From NCBI GenBank assembly GCA_964371865.1, contig CAYJOR010000004.1, positions 1 to 64,000 on the forward strand: a DNA stretch of 64,000 nucleotides, given 5' to 3'. Positions 18,113-27,174 of the stretch are shown here, piece after piece (within the stretch, counting starts at the first letter, position 1; every line of letters begins with the position of its first letter). Below the pieces are notes generated by a model. It did not search any database, was not told the origin of the DNA, and worked only from the letters and a program-made list of their open reading frames with translations. The position numbers and the translations under genes are program-made. The DNA comes from CAYJAZ01 sp964371865 (GTDB lineage: Bacteria; Desulfobacterota; Desulfovibrionia; Desulfovibrionales; Desulfovibrionaceae).

Positions 18113-18324
18113 AGTGTGTATCTAAAGTAAGAAAAGTTCTTGAATTTATGATGTCATAGACGTCTTAAAAAGACAAGAGGAAATGCACTTTATATTCTGT
18201 ATGTACTCTGACTTGCATTTCAAGAAATCATAAACTGGAATAACGTTGATGTAAGCAAGGTTTTGTTGATAATTAATTTGACACAAGGCTATAATAACCA
18301 TAATCTCAAACGAGAAATTTTTCA

Positions 18325-18370
18325 TCTAGGGTGTTTTTCTAAATTAATTCTTTTGACTTTTGATAGTTAG
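18325..18370. repeat. Solo left end of family I
   Basis: CTAGGGTGTTTTTCTAAATT is followed by AATTCTTTTGACTTTTGATA, matching the first 45 bases of the element at 9861. No right end follows before the gene at 18423. Confidence 0.6.
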
Positions 18371-18422
18371 ATAAAAGAAAATGAGTAAATTATAATGAAT
18401 AAATTATAAACGAGTAAAAATA

Positions 18423-18749
18423 ATGAATGATAAAGCATCAATTATTCCAACAGTTATAGAAAAAATAGGGAAGTTACAAAAGGGGCAATGCCTCGATATG
18501 AGAACATTTAAGCGCAACCGTTCAGTAGCGATAACGTGTACCGGTGACGACAGTTTTAGCGTTGTTGAGCGTGGGTTTTATGAAGAAGCGTGGCAAGGAT
18601 TGACAGCTGAAAAAATAAAACGTCTGTTAAAAACTCTACTAAAACGTGAATTTCCACGTAGTAATAAAATCCGTTTGTATATGTTAGATTCCTTTGAAGA
18701 TGCAGATGTAAATCGTATGGGGCATGGCTCTGGTCGATTTGGCTCTTAG
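18423..18749 (+). CDS. Conserved-looking hypothetical protein, 108 aa
   Basis: I do not recognise a family. The protein is basic and soluble, with no signal peptide or membrane segment. It has an N-terminal helix (IIPTVIEKIGKLQKGQCLDMRT), a strand pair around SVAITCTGDDSFSVVERGF, a helix AEKIKRLLKTLLKREFPRSNKIRLYML, and a Gly-rich tail ending GHGSGRFGS. The layout alpha-beta-beta-alpha-beta suggests a small compact fold. It is the only plus-strand gene here, monocistronic, and shares a bidirectional terminator with the convergent chemoreceptor gene. The clean coding pattern and its own terminator argue that it is real. Confidence 0.75.
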   Translation: MNDKASIIPTVIEKIGKLQKGQCLDMRTFKRNRSVAITCTGDDSFSVVERGFYEEAWQGLTAEKIKRLLKTLLKREFPRSNKIRLYMLDSFEDADVNRMGHGSGRFGS

Positions 18750-18777
18750 AGCATTTTTAAAACTCATGAATATATAA

Positions 18778-18812
18778 AAAGGCCTGCATTCTTTAAGAAT
18801 ACAGACCTTGAT
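18778..18812. terminator. Bidirectional terminator
   Basis: AAGGCCTGCATTCTT and AAGAATACAGACCTT pair with two mismatches around a short loop, with A-runs before and T-rich sequence after. It serves the convergent 108-aa gene and the chemoreceptor. Confidence 0.7.
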
Positions 18813-18831
18813 AAAATTTTGTTAAGGTATG

Positions 18832-21003
18832 CTATACTTTACTCATTGTCTCTTGTAGATCCTGAGCTTGCTCTGCAAGTTCACGGATTGCATCAGCTGA
18901 TTGAAGAATAGCTTCCGCATTTTTATTTACAACTTGGTTAATGTCACTCATAGATTGTGAAATTTCTTCTGAAACCGTTGTTTGTTCACCGGCAGCGGTT
19001 GCAATTTGGTGAATCATATCCGTATTGAGGCTAGTAACAGAGGCAATTTCTTGTAAAGAATCTTCTGATTGTTTTGCAAATTCAGATGTTTGTGATATTT
19101 GATCAACAACTCGTCTTACTTCTTCTTGGTTTGCGGTGCTTGATATTTGAATAGAACGTACGCTTTCACTTACTTCACGAGTTGCGTTCATTGTTTTTTC
19201 AGCAAGTTTTCTTACTTCATCGGCAACAACAGCAAATCCGCGTCCAGCTTCACCGGCTCTTGCAGCTTCGATAGCAGCGTTTAGAGCAAGGAGGTTAGTT
19301 TGATCAGCGATATCGGTAATCACGTTGATAATACTTCCAATTCCATCTGAAAGGTGATCTAGTTTTTCCATGTTACGTGCGAGGTTTTCAGCTGAACCTG
19401 TTAATGTTTTCATTGAGTTAGACATTTTTCCGATAGTGTCAATGCCTTCCTGCGCTTTTTCGAGTACGACATTACTTTGATCTGCAGTGCTAGACGCATT
19501 ATGAGCGACTTCTTGTACAGAAGCATTCATTTCTGTCATAGCAGTGCTTGTTCTTTCAATGTGTTCACGTTGGAAGTTTGAACCTTCAACTATAAGGTCA
19601 GTTTGAGTTGAAAGTTGTTCAGTTGCAGAAGCTACACGAGTTGCAATTTCAGTTGCTTGAATTGACATTTTCTTAATTGCTTCGCTTTGTTCGTGAACTT
19701 GTGTGATATCGTTTAGGAATTCAATATATCCTACTATCTTGCGTTTTGCGTCAAAAAGAGGGCTGGTGAACACGTCGAACTGCATGTTTTTACCATTAAC
19801 TATACAAGGAGCTATTGCATTTATAGCATTACCTTTAGTCATGGAGTTAGTGCCTAAGCAGTTTTTATTTCCACACGCAGGTGAGTTAAAGAATCCGCCA
19901 CAGTTCTTTCCAACAACATCAGTTGTCCCTAAAGTTTTTTTAGCAGTTTTATTCATGTAAACTATTTTATGGTCACTTGTAGCTGTAAAAATATTGGTAG
20001 ACATATTATCAAGCAGTTCTTGGTAAGAACTTGAAAGGTTATTTACAGAAATAACAAGGTCTTTGAAACCACCATTGAATTTTGAATCATCGGCAACAGA
20101 GGTAAGTGCTCCTGAAGAGATTTTATTTGATGTATGAGAAATTTCTTCAACAATATCGTTTATAGTTACAAGTATTGTGCGCATTGCATTTATTAGCTGA
20201 CCAATTTCATCTTTTTTATTTGATTTTATTGTGGCGGATAAATTACCTTGGCTTAGTTCTTTTGCAAAAACAGTAGATTCTTCAATAGGTTTAATTACGG
20301 CTTGTTGAGTAAATAAATAAGAAAGGATGGCTAAAACAATTGTAGCAATCATACAAGTCATTGCAATTTGTTTTGCATTTGTAAATTTATCAGTAACTTC
20401 TTGTGTCATATTCTCTATTCTAAGAGCTAGCATAGAAGAGAAAGCACTGATAGGCTTCATAATTTCAGCGGCTTCATTTCTATATCTTGAGCCGAATACT
20501 AACTCTATTGCCATTTGTTGGTTCGGAGTAGAAGTTATTGTGTAGTTTCCTCGGGCGTCTTTGAATCTTCCTTGCATAGCATTCATAGCTTCAACTTCAA
20601 TATTAACTAAGGTATTTGAAAGCTTATTTGACTCTTCAAGTAAGGCAAATTCTTGCGTGGAAACACCGTATTTTTGCAACAAGTCAAGCAGGGCTATTCT
20701 TTCGCCAGGAGCAACTGACGCATTTTGTGGGCGTGCTTGTTTGCCTGCTCTTATGTCAACTATTTTCTTGTACTCAGATTTAAATGCTTCATCGTCGTTC
20801 GCTATGTATAGTCGTACATTGTTAGTGAGTTCTTCGGAAGAGTCTTTAAGTTCGTGCGATAGCTCAGTGAGAGTATCACTATTTTCATTGAGAATCTGAA
20901 TTTCATTAAATGCGTTGCTTGCTGCGAAGAGAAAGTACAATGAAATAAAGATCATAAAAATAACTAAAATATTTGAAATAAAAAATGTAGTTCTGACTTT
21001 CAT
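18832..21003 (-). CDS. Methyl-accepting chemotaxis protein with cytoplasmic PAS domain
   Basis: A 723-residue transmembrane chemoreceptor. TM1 is at 7-30; the helical periplasmic sensor at about 31-215 contains SRYRNEAAEIMKPI; TM2 is QIAMTCMIATIVLAILSYLF (about 217-236). A HAMP domain follows, then a PAS domain (about 335-450) with a cysteine group NCGGFFNSPACGNKNCLG typical of anaerobe receptors and possibly binding a metal or redox cofactor. The signalling tip holds the highly conserved LLALNAAIEAARAGEAGRGF near 580. It would report to CheA/CheW, which are not in the window, so the cell is presumably motile. Ligand unknown. It is monocistronic and convergent with the 108-aa gene. Confidence 0.93.
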   Translation of the reverse strand: MKVRTTFFISNILVIFMIFISLYFLFAASNAFNEIQILNENSDTLTELSHELKDSSEELTNNVRLYIANDDEAFKSEYKKIVDIRAGKQARPQNASVAPGERIALLDLLQKYGVSTQEFALLEESNKLSNTLVNIEVEAMNAMQGRFKDARGNYTITSTPNQQMAIELVFGSRYRNEAAEIMKPISAFSSMLALRIENMTQEVTDKFTNAKQIAMTCMIATIVLAILSYLFTQQAVIKPIEESTVFAKELSQGNLSATIKSNKKDEIGQLINAMRTILVTINDIVEEISHTSNKISSGALTSVADDSKFNGGFKDLVISVNNLSSSYQELLDNMSTNIFTATSDHKIVYMNKTAKKTLGTTDVVGKNCGGFFNSPACGNKNCLGTNSMTKGNAINAIAPCIVNGKNMQFDVFTSPLFDAKRKIVGYIEFLNDITQVHEQSEAIKKMSIQATEIATRVASATEQLSTQTDLIVEGSNFQREHIERTSTAMTEMNASVQEVAHNASSTADQSNVVLEKAQEGIDTIGKMSNSMKTLTGSAENLARNMEKLDHLSDGIGSIINVITDIADQTNLLALNAAIEAARAGEAGRGFAVVADEVRKLAEKTMNATREVSESVRSIQISSTANQEEVRRVVDQISQTSEFAKQSEDSLQEIASVTSLNTDMIHQIATAAGEQTTVSEEISQSMSDINQVVNKNAEAILQSADAIRELAEQAQDLQETMSKV

Positions 21004-21184
21004 AATTTTTCCTATTTGTTGACTTTAATATAGAGACATTCATGTGTGAACAACTATCATACTGCTTATAGTAAACTATTTTAAAACTAATACTGAAGAA
21101 CCTTATAAAATCTGTATCGGAAAAAAATAAAAAATGTTTAGACTGTCCTCCTAAATAATTTTATTGTTGAAAAAAGTAGATTTG

Positions 21185-21213
21185 TTGACATTGAATTGAA
21201 TTGTGTGTACGTT
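21185..21213 (+). promoter_or_regulatory. Possible sigma70-type promoter of the EAL gene
   Basis: A consensus TTGACA at 21185 is followed after 17 bases by TACGTT (three of six matches to a -10 box). Transcription from it would begin near 21220, which agrees with the GTG start at 21254 rather than an ATG at 21203. Confidence 0.4.
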
Positions 21214-21253
21214 GAGTTTTATTATCTCTAGTTGTATTGCTTGGGAGTTTGTT

Positions 21254-23380
21254 GTGAAGCAAGAATTGTTAACGAAGCTAGCATGGGATTGTCAGGATTT
21301 TCTTTGTTATATGTCTGATATAGAGACATATGAACTCTACTATATTAACCAAGCCCTTAAAAATGCTTTTGGCTTTACCTCAGACGATGATTATAAGGGT
21401 AAACTTTGTTACAAAGTTTTGCAACATAAAAATGAACCTTGTGAGTTTTGTAATAATGCAAAACTTGTTGAAGGTGAAAAAATTATTTGGGAAATTCAAA
21501 ATCCTGTTGCAGGTCGACGATTTTCACTTGTGGATACCCTTGTAACACATGAAGATAAAAAAATAAGGGTTGAACTGGCTTTTGATATTTCAAAACATCA
21601 TGAAAAGGTAGAAGCCCTTTCTAATAAACTTAGTATAGAAGAAACTCTGGTTCGTTGTGTACACACTCTTATGGGAAGTTCAGAACTAGAGGATGCTATT
21701 ACAAGTCTCTTAGCTATTGTGGGCGAATTTTACTCTTCAGAAAGTGCATTTCTTTATGAAATTGATTATATAGAAAAAACTGCATATAATACATACACTT
21801 GGTTTAATCCCGATTTTCCTATACCATACGAAACAAATGCAAAACTTCCACTAGAAGAAGTACAATTTATCCTCGATGCTTTTGAAAAACAAGGTGAAAT
21901 AAGCGTTAGCAATGTTGAAGAAGAAATTGATAAAGATTCGCGTTTCTATAAGCTATTAAAGCGACAAAAGGTACATTCTCTTATGATTGTACCAGTCTAT
22001 ACAAATGATAAAGTTGTTGGATTTATTGGAGTTGATAACCTTGTCAGAAAAGAAAAAGTATTTTCTCTTCTTCATTCAGTAGCAATTTTTGCTCATGATG
22101 ATATTGTTAAAAGACGATTAAAGGATCAATTAGAATATCTTAGTTATACGGATTCTCTTACAGGTGTTGAAAATAGAAATAAATTCAATATAAAAATAGA
22201 TGAACTTGAAGCTAATCCACCAAAAACTTTAGGGATAGTATATATAGATGTTAATGGATTAAAAAAAATAAATGAATATTATGGTCATCATTACGGCGAC
22301 TATATTCTTAAATCTATTGCAAGTGAAGTAAGTTCACACTTACCTGAAAATATTTATCGAGTTGCGGGTGATGTATTTATTGCACTTTGCCCAGATGTCA
22401 TTCAAGATGAATTTAATGCTACTGTAGCAAAGCTTAGAAAATTAGGAGCTGAAAATAAAGAATATTCTTTTTCAGTTGGTAGTGAATGGCAAGGTAAAAA
22501 AATTGACGTGTTACGAGGTATTACAAACTCAGATGAAATAATGTATACCGAAAAACAAAATTACTATAAAACGATTGTAAATAATGAAGTACCACGCCGT
22601 ACAAATGCTGTTGATATAGTGCTTTATGAACTTCGCCAAGGATATTTTAGCCTATACCTACAACCTAAAGTAGAGCTTACGAGCGGTAAAATTGTTGAAG
22701 CTGAAGCTTTAGTCAGAAAAAGAAATGAAAGAGGCGAACTTGTTCGACCTGATAAGTTTATACCTATTTATGAGCATGATGGAACAATAAATCATGTAGA
22801 TTTCTTTATTCTTGAACAAGTTTGTATATTACTTCAAAAACTTATTAGCGAGGGGAGAGAGCTTAAAATTTCAATTAACTTTTCTCGAGTTACTTTTATG
22901 CAGTATGATTTGGTTGAAAAAGTTGTAGAAATTGCGAAAAAATATAATGTACCACATGAACTTTTGCAAATAGAAATAACTGAAAGTATTGATAAAATGG
23001 ATTTAGAATTTTTTAGTAAAAAACTTCTTGCAATACAAGAGGCAGGCTTTGGTATTTCATTAGATGATTTTGGTGCGTGTTATTCAAACCTAGTAATGCT
23101 TTTAGTCAATCATTTTAGTGAGATAAAAATAGATAAAAGCCTTGTGGATAATATAACTACAAGCCCTGAAAATAGAGTTGTTATTAAGCATCTTATTGAA
23201 ATGATACATCAAATAGGTTCTGCTACATGTATTGCAGAAGGTATTGAAACGGAAGAACAGCGTAAAATTCTTATTGAATATGGCTGTCCTCACGGTCAAG
23301 GTTATCTTTTCTATCGTCCTTTGCCTCAAGAAGATTTCATTGATGAATATACAAAAAACTTAGAAACACACACTAGTTAA
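21254..23380 (+). CDS. PAS-GAF-GGDEF(degenerate)-EAL c-di-GMP phosphodiesterase
   Basis: A cytoplasmic protein of 708 residues, paralogous over its whole length to the first half of the giant protein at 5781-9827. A cysteine PAS (CYKVLQHKNEPCEFC) is at about 1-105 and a GAF at about 130-285. The GGDEF domain's signature has decayed to AGDVF near 370, so it is probably not a cyclase. The EAL domain keeps its catalytic motifs (EALVRKR near 480, EITESID, DDFGACYSN, EIKIDKSL, AEGIETEEQ). I use a GTG start at 21254 because GGGAG lies 6 bases upstream and the N-terminus then matches the paralogue. An ATG at 21203 is less likely. The last residues (NLETHTS) are encoded by a family I repeat end, and the stop overlaps the convergent gene by 8 bases. 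Confidence 0.9.
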   Translation: MKQELLTKLAWDCQDFLCYMSDIETYELYYINQALKNAFGFTSDDDYKGKLCYKVLQHKNEPCEFCNNAKLVEGEKIIWEIQNPVAGRRFSLVDTLVTHEDKKIRVELAFDISKHHEKVEALSNKLSIEETLVRCVHTLMGSSELEDAITSLLAIVGEFYSSESAFLYEIDYIEKTAYNTYTWFNPDFPIPYETNAKLPLEEVQFILDAFEKQGEISVSNVEEEIDKDSRFYKLLKRQKVHSLMIVPVYTNDKVVGFIGVDNLVRKEKVFSLLHSVAIFAHDDIVKRRLKDQLEYLSYTDSLTGVENRNKFNIKIDELEANPPKTLGIVYIDVNGLKKINEYYGHHYGDYILKSIASEVSSHLPENIYRVAGDVFIALCPDVIQDEFNATVAKLRKLGAENKEYSFSVGSEWQGKKIDVLRGITNSDEIMYTEKQNYYKTIVNNEVPRRTNAVDIVLYELRQGYFSLYLQPKVELTSGKIVEAEALVRKRNERGELVRPDKFIPIYEHDGTINHVDFFILEQVCILLQKLISEGRELKISINFSRVTFMQYDLVEKVVEIAKKYNVPHELLQIEITESIDKMDLEFFSKKLLAIQEAGFGISLDDFGACYSNLVMLLVNHFSEIKIDKSLVDNITTSPENRVVIKHLIEMIHQIGSATCIAEGIETEEQRKILIEYGCPHGQGYLFYRPLPQEDFIDEYTKNLETHTS
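23355..23376. repeat. Family I end shared by two convergent genes
   Basis: AAACTTAGAAACACACACTAG matches the right end consensus. On the plus strand it codes the C-terminal residues of the EAL protein. On the minus strand its TAG is the stop of the STELLO-like gene. Confidence 0.6.
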
Positions 23381-24353
23381 GTAGTTTTTTACAGTCACTA
23401 ATCCAACTTTCTAATATGCGCATTTCATCACTTTTCACAATATCTTCTTTTAATAGAGCTAGATATGATGAGTACAGATTATCGTAAATATTATTTTCAG
23501 CCTTTATAACTTCATTTACAATTTCAATAACTTTTCCAGAATAAAGATAGCACGGTATTTCAGATTGAAAATCTTTCATATAGTCATGCTCATTTCTTTC
23601 TTGAAAAACAGTTGCAGTTGTAAAGCCTAAATGGAAGTTATATAAATTCATAATAGGTTGTGCCACCAAACTTTTTAGAATATCTGTAAATCTGAAAGTA
23701 ACTGTTGACGGCAGGTAAAGTAGGGGAAACATATCCTTGATACAAGCTGTATTTTGCGTGTTAAAAGGGCAATAAGTGTAGTTATCGAGCACAATTGGAG
23801 CTTTGTTTTTATCAAAAAAACATGGAGTGTTGTCTAGTAATCTATATATTGCGTCAACGTCGGGGTCAGCGTCTGCAAGGCCTTGCCAAAAACCGATTTT
23901 AAAGGTTTTATTATTATTTAGAAGAGGAAGTTGTTCATTTATCAGATTAAGCGGAAGTCCGCGTGGCCATATTTTTTGATTAGAAAAGTATTTGTAGATG
24001 TTAACAAAATTACTTTCAGTAGGAACATAATCAAAGTTGCCAGAAAATTCAGGAAATTTCCAATTTTCAAGAGGGATATTATCATCATCAGTATCAATTA
24101 TTATATCTGCTTTGTTTTGCATTGCGTATAAATAGCCTAACATTTTTCTACTATAGTGATTATACGGTAAATATTCCTCTATAGCATATCCAAATTCTTT
24201 ATCAACAGCAAAAAATAGTGTATTATCAGCGTGATAATGTTTAGGTGATTTCTTATCTCCAATTACGATCAAGGTACTATCGTTTATTTTTGCAAATTTC
24301 TTTACGGCTTCTGTTGGCTCAAAAATACTTGTAATAACAATAAATTTTTTCAT
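23373..24353 (-). CDS. STELLO/DUF288-like glycosyltransferase
   Basis: Resembles the STELLO (DUF288) glycosyltransferases, known from plants (Golgi proteins affecting cellulose synthase) and from scattered bacteria and algae. Visible motifs: an N-terminal strand MKKFIVITSIFEPTEAVKKF, then IVIGDKKSP, YLPYNHYSRKMLGYLYAM, and the acidic IIIDTDDDNIPLENW, which is probably the nucleotide-sugar/metal-binding DxD region. Soluble, 326 residues. The start at 24353 is preferred (AGGA seven bases upstream) over 24389. It is the second gene of a two-gene unit, 26 bases after the putative glycosyltransferase at 24380. Acceptor and sugar unknown; a role in decorating a surface polymer or protein is inference. 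Confidence 0.75.
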   Translation of the reverse strand: MKKFIVITSIFEPTEAVKKFAKINDSTLIVIGDKKSPKHYHADNTLFFAVDKEFGYAIEEYLPYNHYSRKMLGYLYAMQNKADIIIDTDDDNIPLENWKFPEFSGNFDYVPTESNFVNIYKYFSNQKIWPRGLPLNLINEQLPLLNNNKTFKIGFWQGLADADPDVDAIYRLLDNTPCFFDKNKAPIVLDNYTYCPFNTQNTACIKDMFPLLYLPSTVTFRFTDILKSLVAQPIMNLYNFHLGFTTATVFQERNEHDYMKDFQSEIPCYLYSGKVIEIVNEVIKAENNIYDNLYSSYLALLKEDIVKSDEMRILESWISDCKKLLN

Positions 24354-24379
24354 GGTATTTCCTATTGTATATCTTTCTG

Positions 24380-26002
24380 TTATTTCCATTGAGATAATTT
24401 AACTGGATGTATATAGAGTAGTGTTTTGTGAAAGTTTTTATAAAGTGATTCTAGGCTCATATCGTGGTTTTCATTAAAGCTAGACCTTGCTTGCCCCCAA
24501 ATAGCATTACCTTCTAAATTGGTATCTTCAAACGTTTTGATTCGTTCAGCACATAACAACATTGAAGTTGGAATTGCGAGTTCAACAAAGAGATTGGCAC
24601 TTGCAAAAACGCCTAAGAGATGACAATAATCGTCAATATGACTGGCAGGCACTACTATAAAATCAGAATAAGCACGTGCTAGTGGATACATGCAATCACT
24701 TGGATTCTGGAGCTTCGTAAGTTTATTTTGTACGACGATATTTTTGGTATTATAACAGTAATAATTTGAGTTTGCTAATTTTGCTTCTGATTGAAGTAGG
24801 TGAAATCCTTTTCTGCTAAGCCTTTTAGGATTAAGTCCATGCTTTTTAAATCGAGCAAAAGCTTCTTCTTGTGATGGCACGAAACTCTGCCACTTGCATG
24901 AATGGTTAAATTCTAAATTTCGTGTACTTGGGAATGTCCATGGCCAAGTGGTATAACATTCTGGTGTTATGCTGGAGAAAGAGCTAATAAAAAAATCATG
25001 TTGAGAAAGATTTAACTTCTCTAAAATGTTATCTTCGTTTATAGATGGATTCAAAAGAAGATCATCTCCTATAAAAACATAGTGCGATGAATCTTTATCT
25101 CTAAAATGAGGTAAGCCTTGACGTATATAGTCATGAAATAGGTAGGATGTGCCATAAATTTTTATAACATTTTTTTTATTTCCTCTATCAAAAGGCATTA
25201 GATGATAAATTTTTTCAAATTTGTTTTTAAGTATCTTTTCAATTTTTTCAACATTTTCTTCATAGTTGTGATTGTAGATTACTACCAAAGTAACTTTCGA
25301 TTTTTTCTTGTTTGTAGGTAATATTTTGAATTTATTAATATTTGCAATTTTCTTTTTTTCAAAATTTGTTTGTATATCATCTTTTGGTAATAGCTTTAAT
25401 ATGGCTTTAGCCGCAGCATATTTTTTTGCATCGAAATAATGAAATGCAAGCCATTTTAAGTGATAATTTGAAGGGTTATTTTCATAAGCAAAGTATTGTA
25501 GCTCAATAGCTATATTGCTATCTTGCAATTTTATATGTCTTGCTAGTGCGGCATAGGCGTTAGCAACAACTACAGAGGAAAGGTTTTTATTTTCCATAGT
25601 GCATAGAAGCAAAGATTTAGCTGCATCAAGACCTTTTTTGTCGTAAGTCTCTAACAGTGTAGAAAAATTTTTTCCACCAAGCTCTTTTGGAGCGTGAGAA
25701 AATAAACTTCTAAGGCACTTTAAAAGATAGAATGGCAAAGAAAGAAGACCTAAGGTAGATTTGCTTCGTGAAACAATAAACTTTCCAATTCGTTGTTCTA
25801 GTGAATTTTCATAGGCAATTTTTTGTAAATTTGTTATTAATGTAGGTAGGGTAGTTACTTGTGTAGTAGTTACTGAGGAGTTTGAGATGTTTAGAAATTG
25901 AATTTCTTTTGCATCAGTTTTTTTTAGTTCTTTTTGCACTATTCTGCTACTTTTTTTATGGTTGATTATGTATAAAGTTCTGTTAAACAAAAAAGCAGTC
26001 AA
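24380..26002 (-). CDS. Putative glycosyltransferase-associated protein (TPR-like plus GT-A-like C-terminus)
   Basis: I do not recognise a named family. The middle (about 140-215) is helical, with alanine/tyrosine spacing like short TPR units (VANAYAALARHIKLQ; LKWLAFHYFDAKKYAAAKAILK). From about 230 it looks like a Rossmann/GT-A fold: VTLVVIYNHNYEENVEKIEKIL, HYVFIGDDLLLNPSI (DD as candidate metal site), YPLARAYSDFIVVPASHI. A C-terminal helix-rich end follows. No signal peptide. The only early start is a TTG at 26002 directly after an in-frame stop, without a clear ribosome site, so the N-terminus is uncertain. Its close linkage to the STELLO-like gene suggests that the two act on the same glycan. 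Confidence 0.65.
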   Translation of the reverse strand: MTAFLFNRTLYIINHKKSSRIVQKELKKTDAKEIQFLNISNSSVTTTQVTTLPTLITNLQKIAYENSLEQRIGKFIVSRSKSTLGLLSLPFYLLKCLRSLFSHAPKELGGKNFSTLLETYDKKGLDAAKSLLLCTMENKNLSSVVVANAYAALARHIKLQDSNIAIELQYFAYENNPSNYHLKWLAFHYFDAKKYAAAKAILKLLPKDDIQTNFEKKKIANINKFKILPTNKKKSKVTLVVIYNHNYEENVEKIEKILKNKFEKIYHLMPFDRGNKKNVIKIYGTSYLFHDYIRQGLPHFRDKDSSHYVFIGDDLLLNPSINEDNILEKLNLSQHDFFISSFSSITPECYTTWPWTFPSTRNLEFNHSCKWQSFVPSQEEAFARFKKHGLNPKRLSRKGFHLLQSEAKLANSNYYCYNTKNIVVQNKLTKLQNPSDCMYPLARAYSDFIVVPASHIDDYCHLLGVFASANLFVELAIPTSMLLCAERIKTFEDTNLEGNAIWGQARSSFNENHDMSLESLYKNFHKTLLYIHPVKLSQWK

Positions 26003-26128
26003 AGCAAAGTACTATAATTCTATTTTGCTACAAAAAAGCAAAAATCTTTTAATTCACTGAGCTAGATTTTCTGTTGTTGAGTCACTTTTATCTTCGATGC
26101 ACCAAGCTTCAACAAGTTTGAATATACT

Positions 26129-26935
26129 TTAGTTTTCTGGGTAAGTTGGCATATTGAATGATGGGTAGAAAGAAGATCCTAAACGTTTTGAAAGCTCATT
26201 TGATGCGTGGTGTACTTGTTGTGCAACAAGAAAAAATACTTCAGGACTTAAACGAGGATTTGGTATAGACACACTTATAGCACCAATTGATTCATTAGAG
26301 CTAGAAAAAATAGGGGCTGCAAGACATAAATTATCTTTGTTAGTTTCTCTATTATCAATTGAAACACCATTTGTACGCACTGTTTCGAGGTGTTCAATAA
26401 AGCGGTCTATATCTAAGATAGCTCTACTTGTGTATCTTTTTGTAGGGTTTTGAATAAGAATTTCACGAATATCTTTTTCATCTCTCCATGCAAGGATTGC
26501 TTTTCCCATTGCTGATGTTTGTAAAGAAAGGCGCATTCCAACCCATGAACGTATAATAAGGTTCTGTTTACATTCAACTTTTGCTAAATACACAGCTTCA
26601 CCGCAATCTAAAATACCAAGATGGCTTGTTTGATCAACTTCATTTACTAGTTTTTGCATAATAGGTTGTGCTTCTGCTCGTATATCAAGTTCAGCTAATG
26701 CCTTTGTGCCGAGTGAAAAAAGTTTTATTCCTAGGCAGAATCCATTTTTATTAGAAGCTCTTACAAATCCAAGTTGGAGTAAAGTATTAATAACGCTATA
26801 TGCTGTTGATTTTGACATTCCGAGTTCTGAACAAATTTCATTAAAACTAACATGTTTTTTTTCAGCTAAAAGATCTAAAACTGAGTTAGCTCGTAAAATT
26901 GCGGGTACAGCATAGTTTTTATTTTCTTTCATCAT
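26129..26935 (-). CDS. IclR-family transcriptional regulator
   Basis: A 268-residue regulator with an N-terminal winged helix (VLDLLAEKKHVSFNEICSELGMSKSTAYSVINTLLQLGFV, about 17-58) and a C-terminal IclR effector domain (MGKAILAW, NKDNLCLAAPIFSSSNESIGAISVSIPNPRLS). It follows the tctA end of the sugar-acid operon on the same strand, after a 594-base gap with repeats, and is the natural candidate to control it. Start at 26935 or the adjacent ATG at 26932; an AGAGAG stretch precedes both. The palindrome at 26979-27008 just upstream may be its own operator. Effector unknown, probably the sugar acid or its keto-deoxy derivative. Confidence 0.92.
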   Translation of the reverse strand: MMKENKNYAVPAILRANSVLDLLAEKKHVSFNEICSELGMSKSTAYSVINTLLQLGFVRASNKNGFCLGIKLFSLGTKALAELDIRAEAQPIMQKLVNEVDQTSHLGILDCGEAVYLAKVECKQNLIIRSWVGMRLSLQTSAMGKAILAWRDEKDIREILIQNPTKRYTSRAILDIDRFIEHLETVRTNGVSIDNRETNKDNLCLAAPIFSSSNESIGAISVSIPNPRLSPEVFFLVAQQVHHASNELSKRLGSSFYPSFNMPTYPEN

Positions 26936-26978
26936 ATCTCTCTTTTAAGTTCATTATCATTATAGTAATTCAAAGTTT

Positions 26979-27008
26979 ATCGTACAATTTTCTACTGTTC
27001 TGTACGAT
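26979..27008. promoter_or_regulatory. Inverted repeat upstream of the iclR-type gene
   Basis: ATCGTACA and TGTACGAT are perfect 8-bp arms separated by 14 bases, ending 44 bases before the start codon. A half-site AAGTTCATTAT at 26947, similar to the ilvD operators, lies between. Likely autoregulatory. Confidence 0.5.
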
Positions 27009-27174
27009 TATAGTTGTGTTAAATTTGCTGTTAGCTTTTTTACCTAATTTGCTTTTCATTAATAAAATTGAAGTTAGACTCAAACTAATTTTATAATAAT
27101 ACACCTGTTCATTATTGTACCAGTTGAGTTACTTGTCAAGTAATGTCTTAAAGTTTTTAAAACTTGTAAAAATT

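Larger units (their letters stand above)
18058..18422. other. Divergent intergenic region lapG-like / 108-aa gene
   Basis: Holds a collapsed family I element (18062-18112), a piece of a family II repeat (AAGAAATCATAAACTGGAATAACG at about 18220-18243) and a family I left end (18325-18370). The rest is AT-rich without a convincing gene. Promoters for both flanking genes must lie here. Confidence 0.5.
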
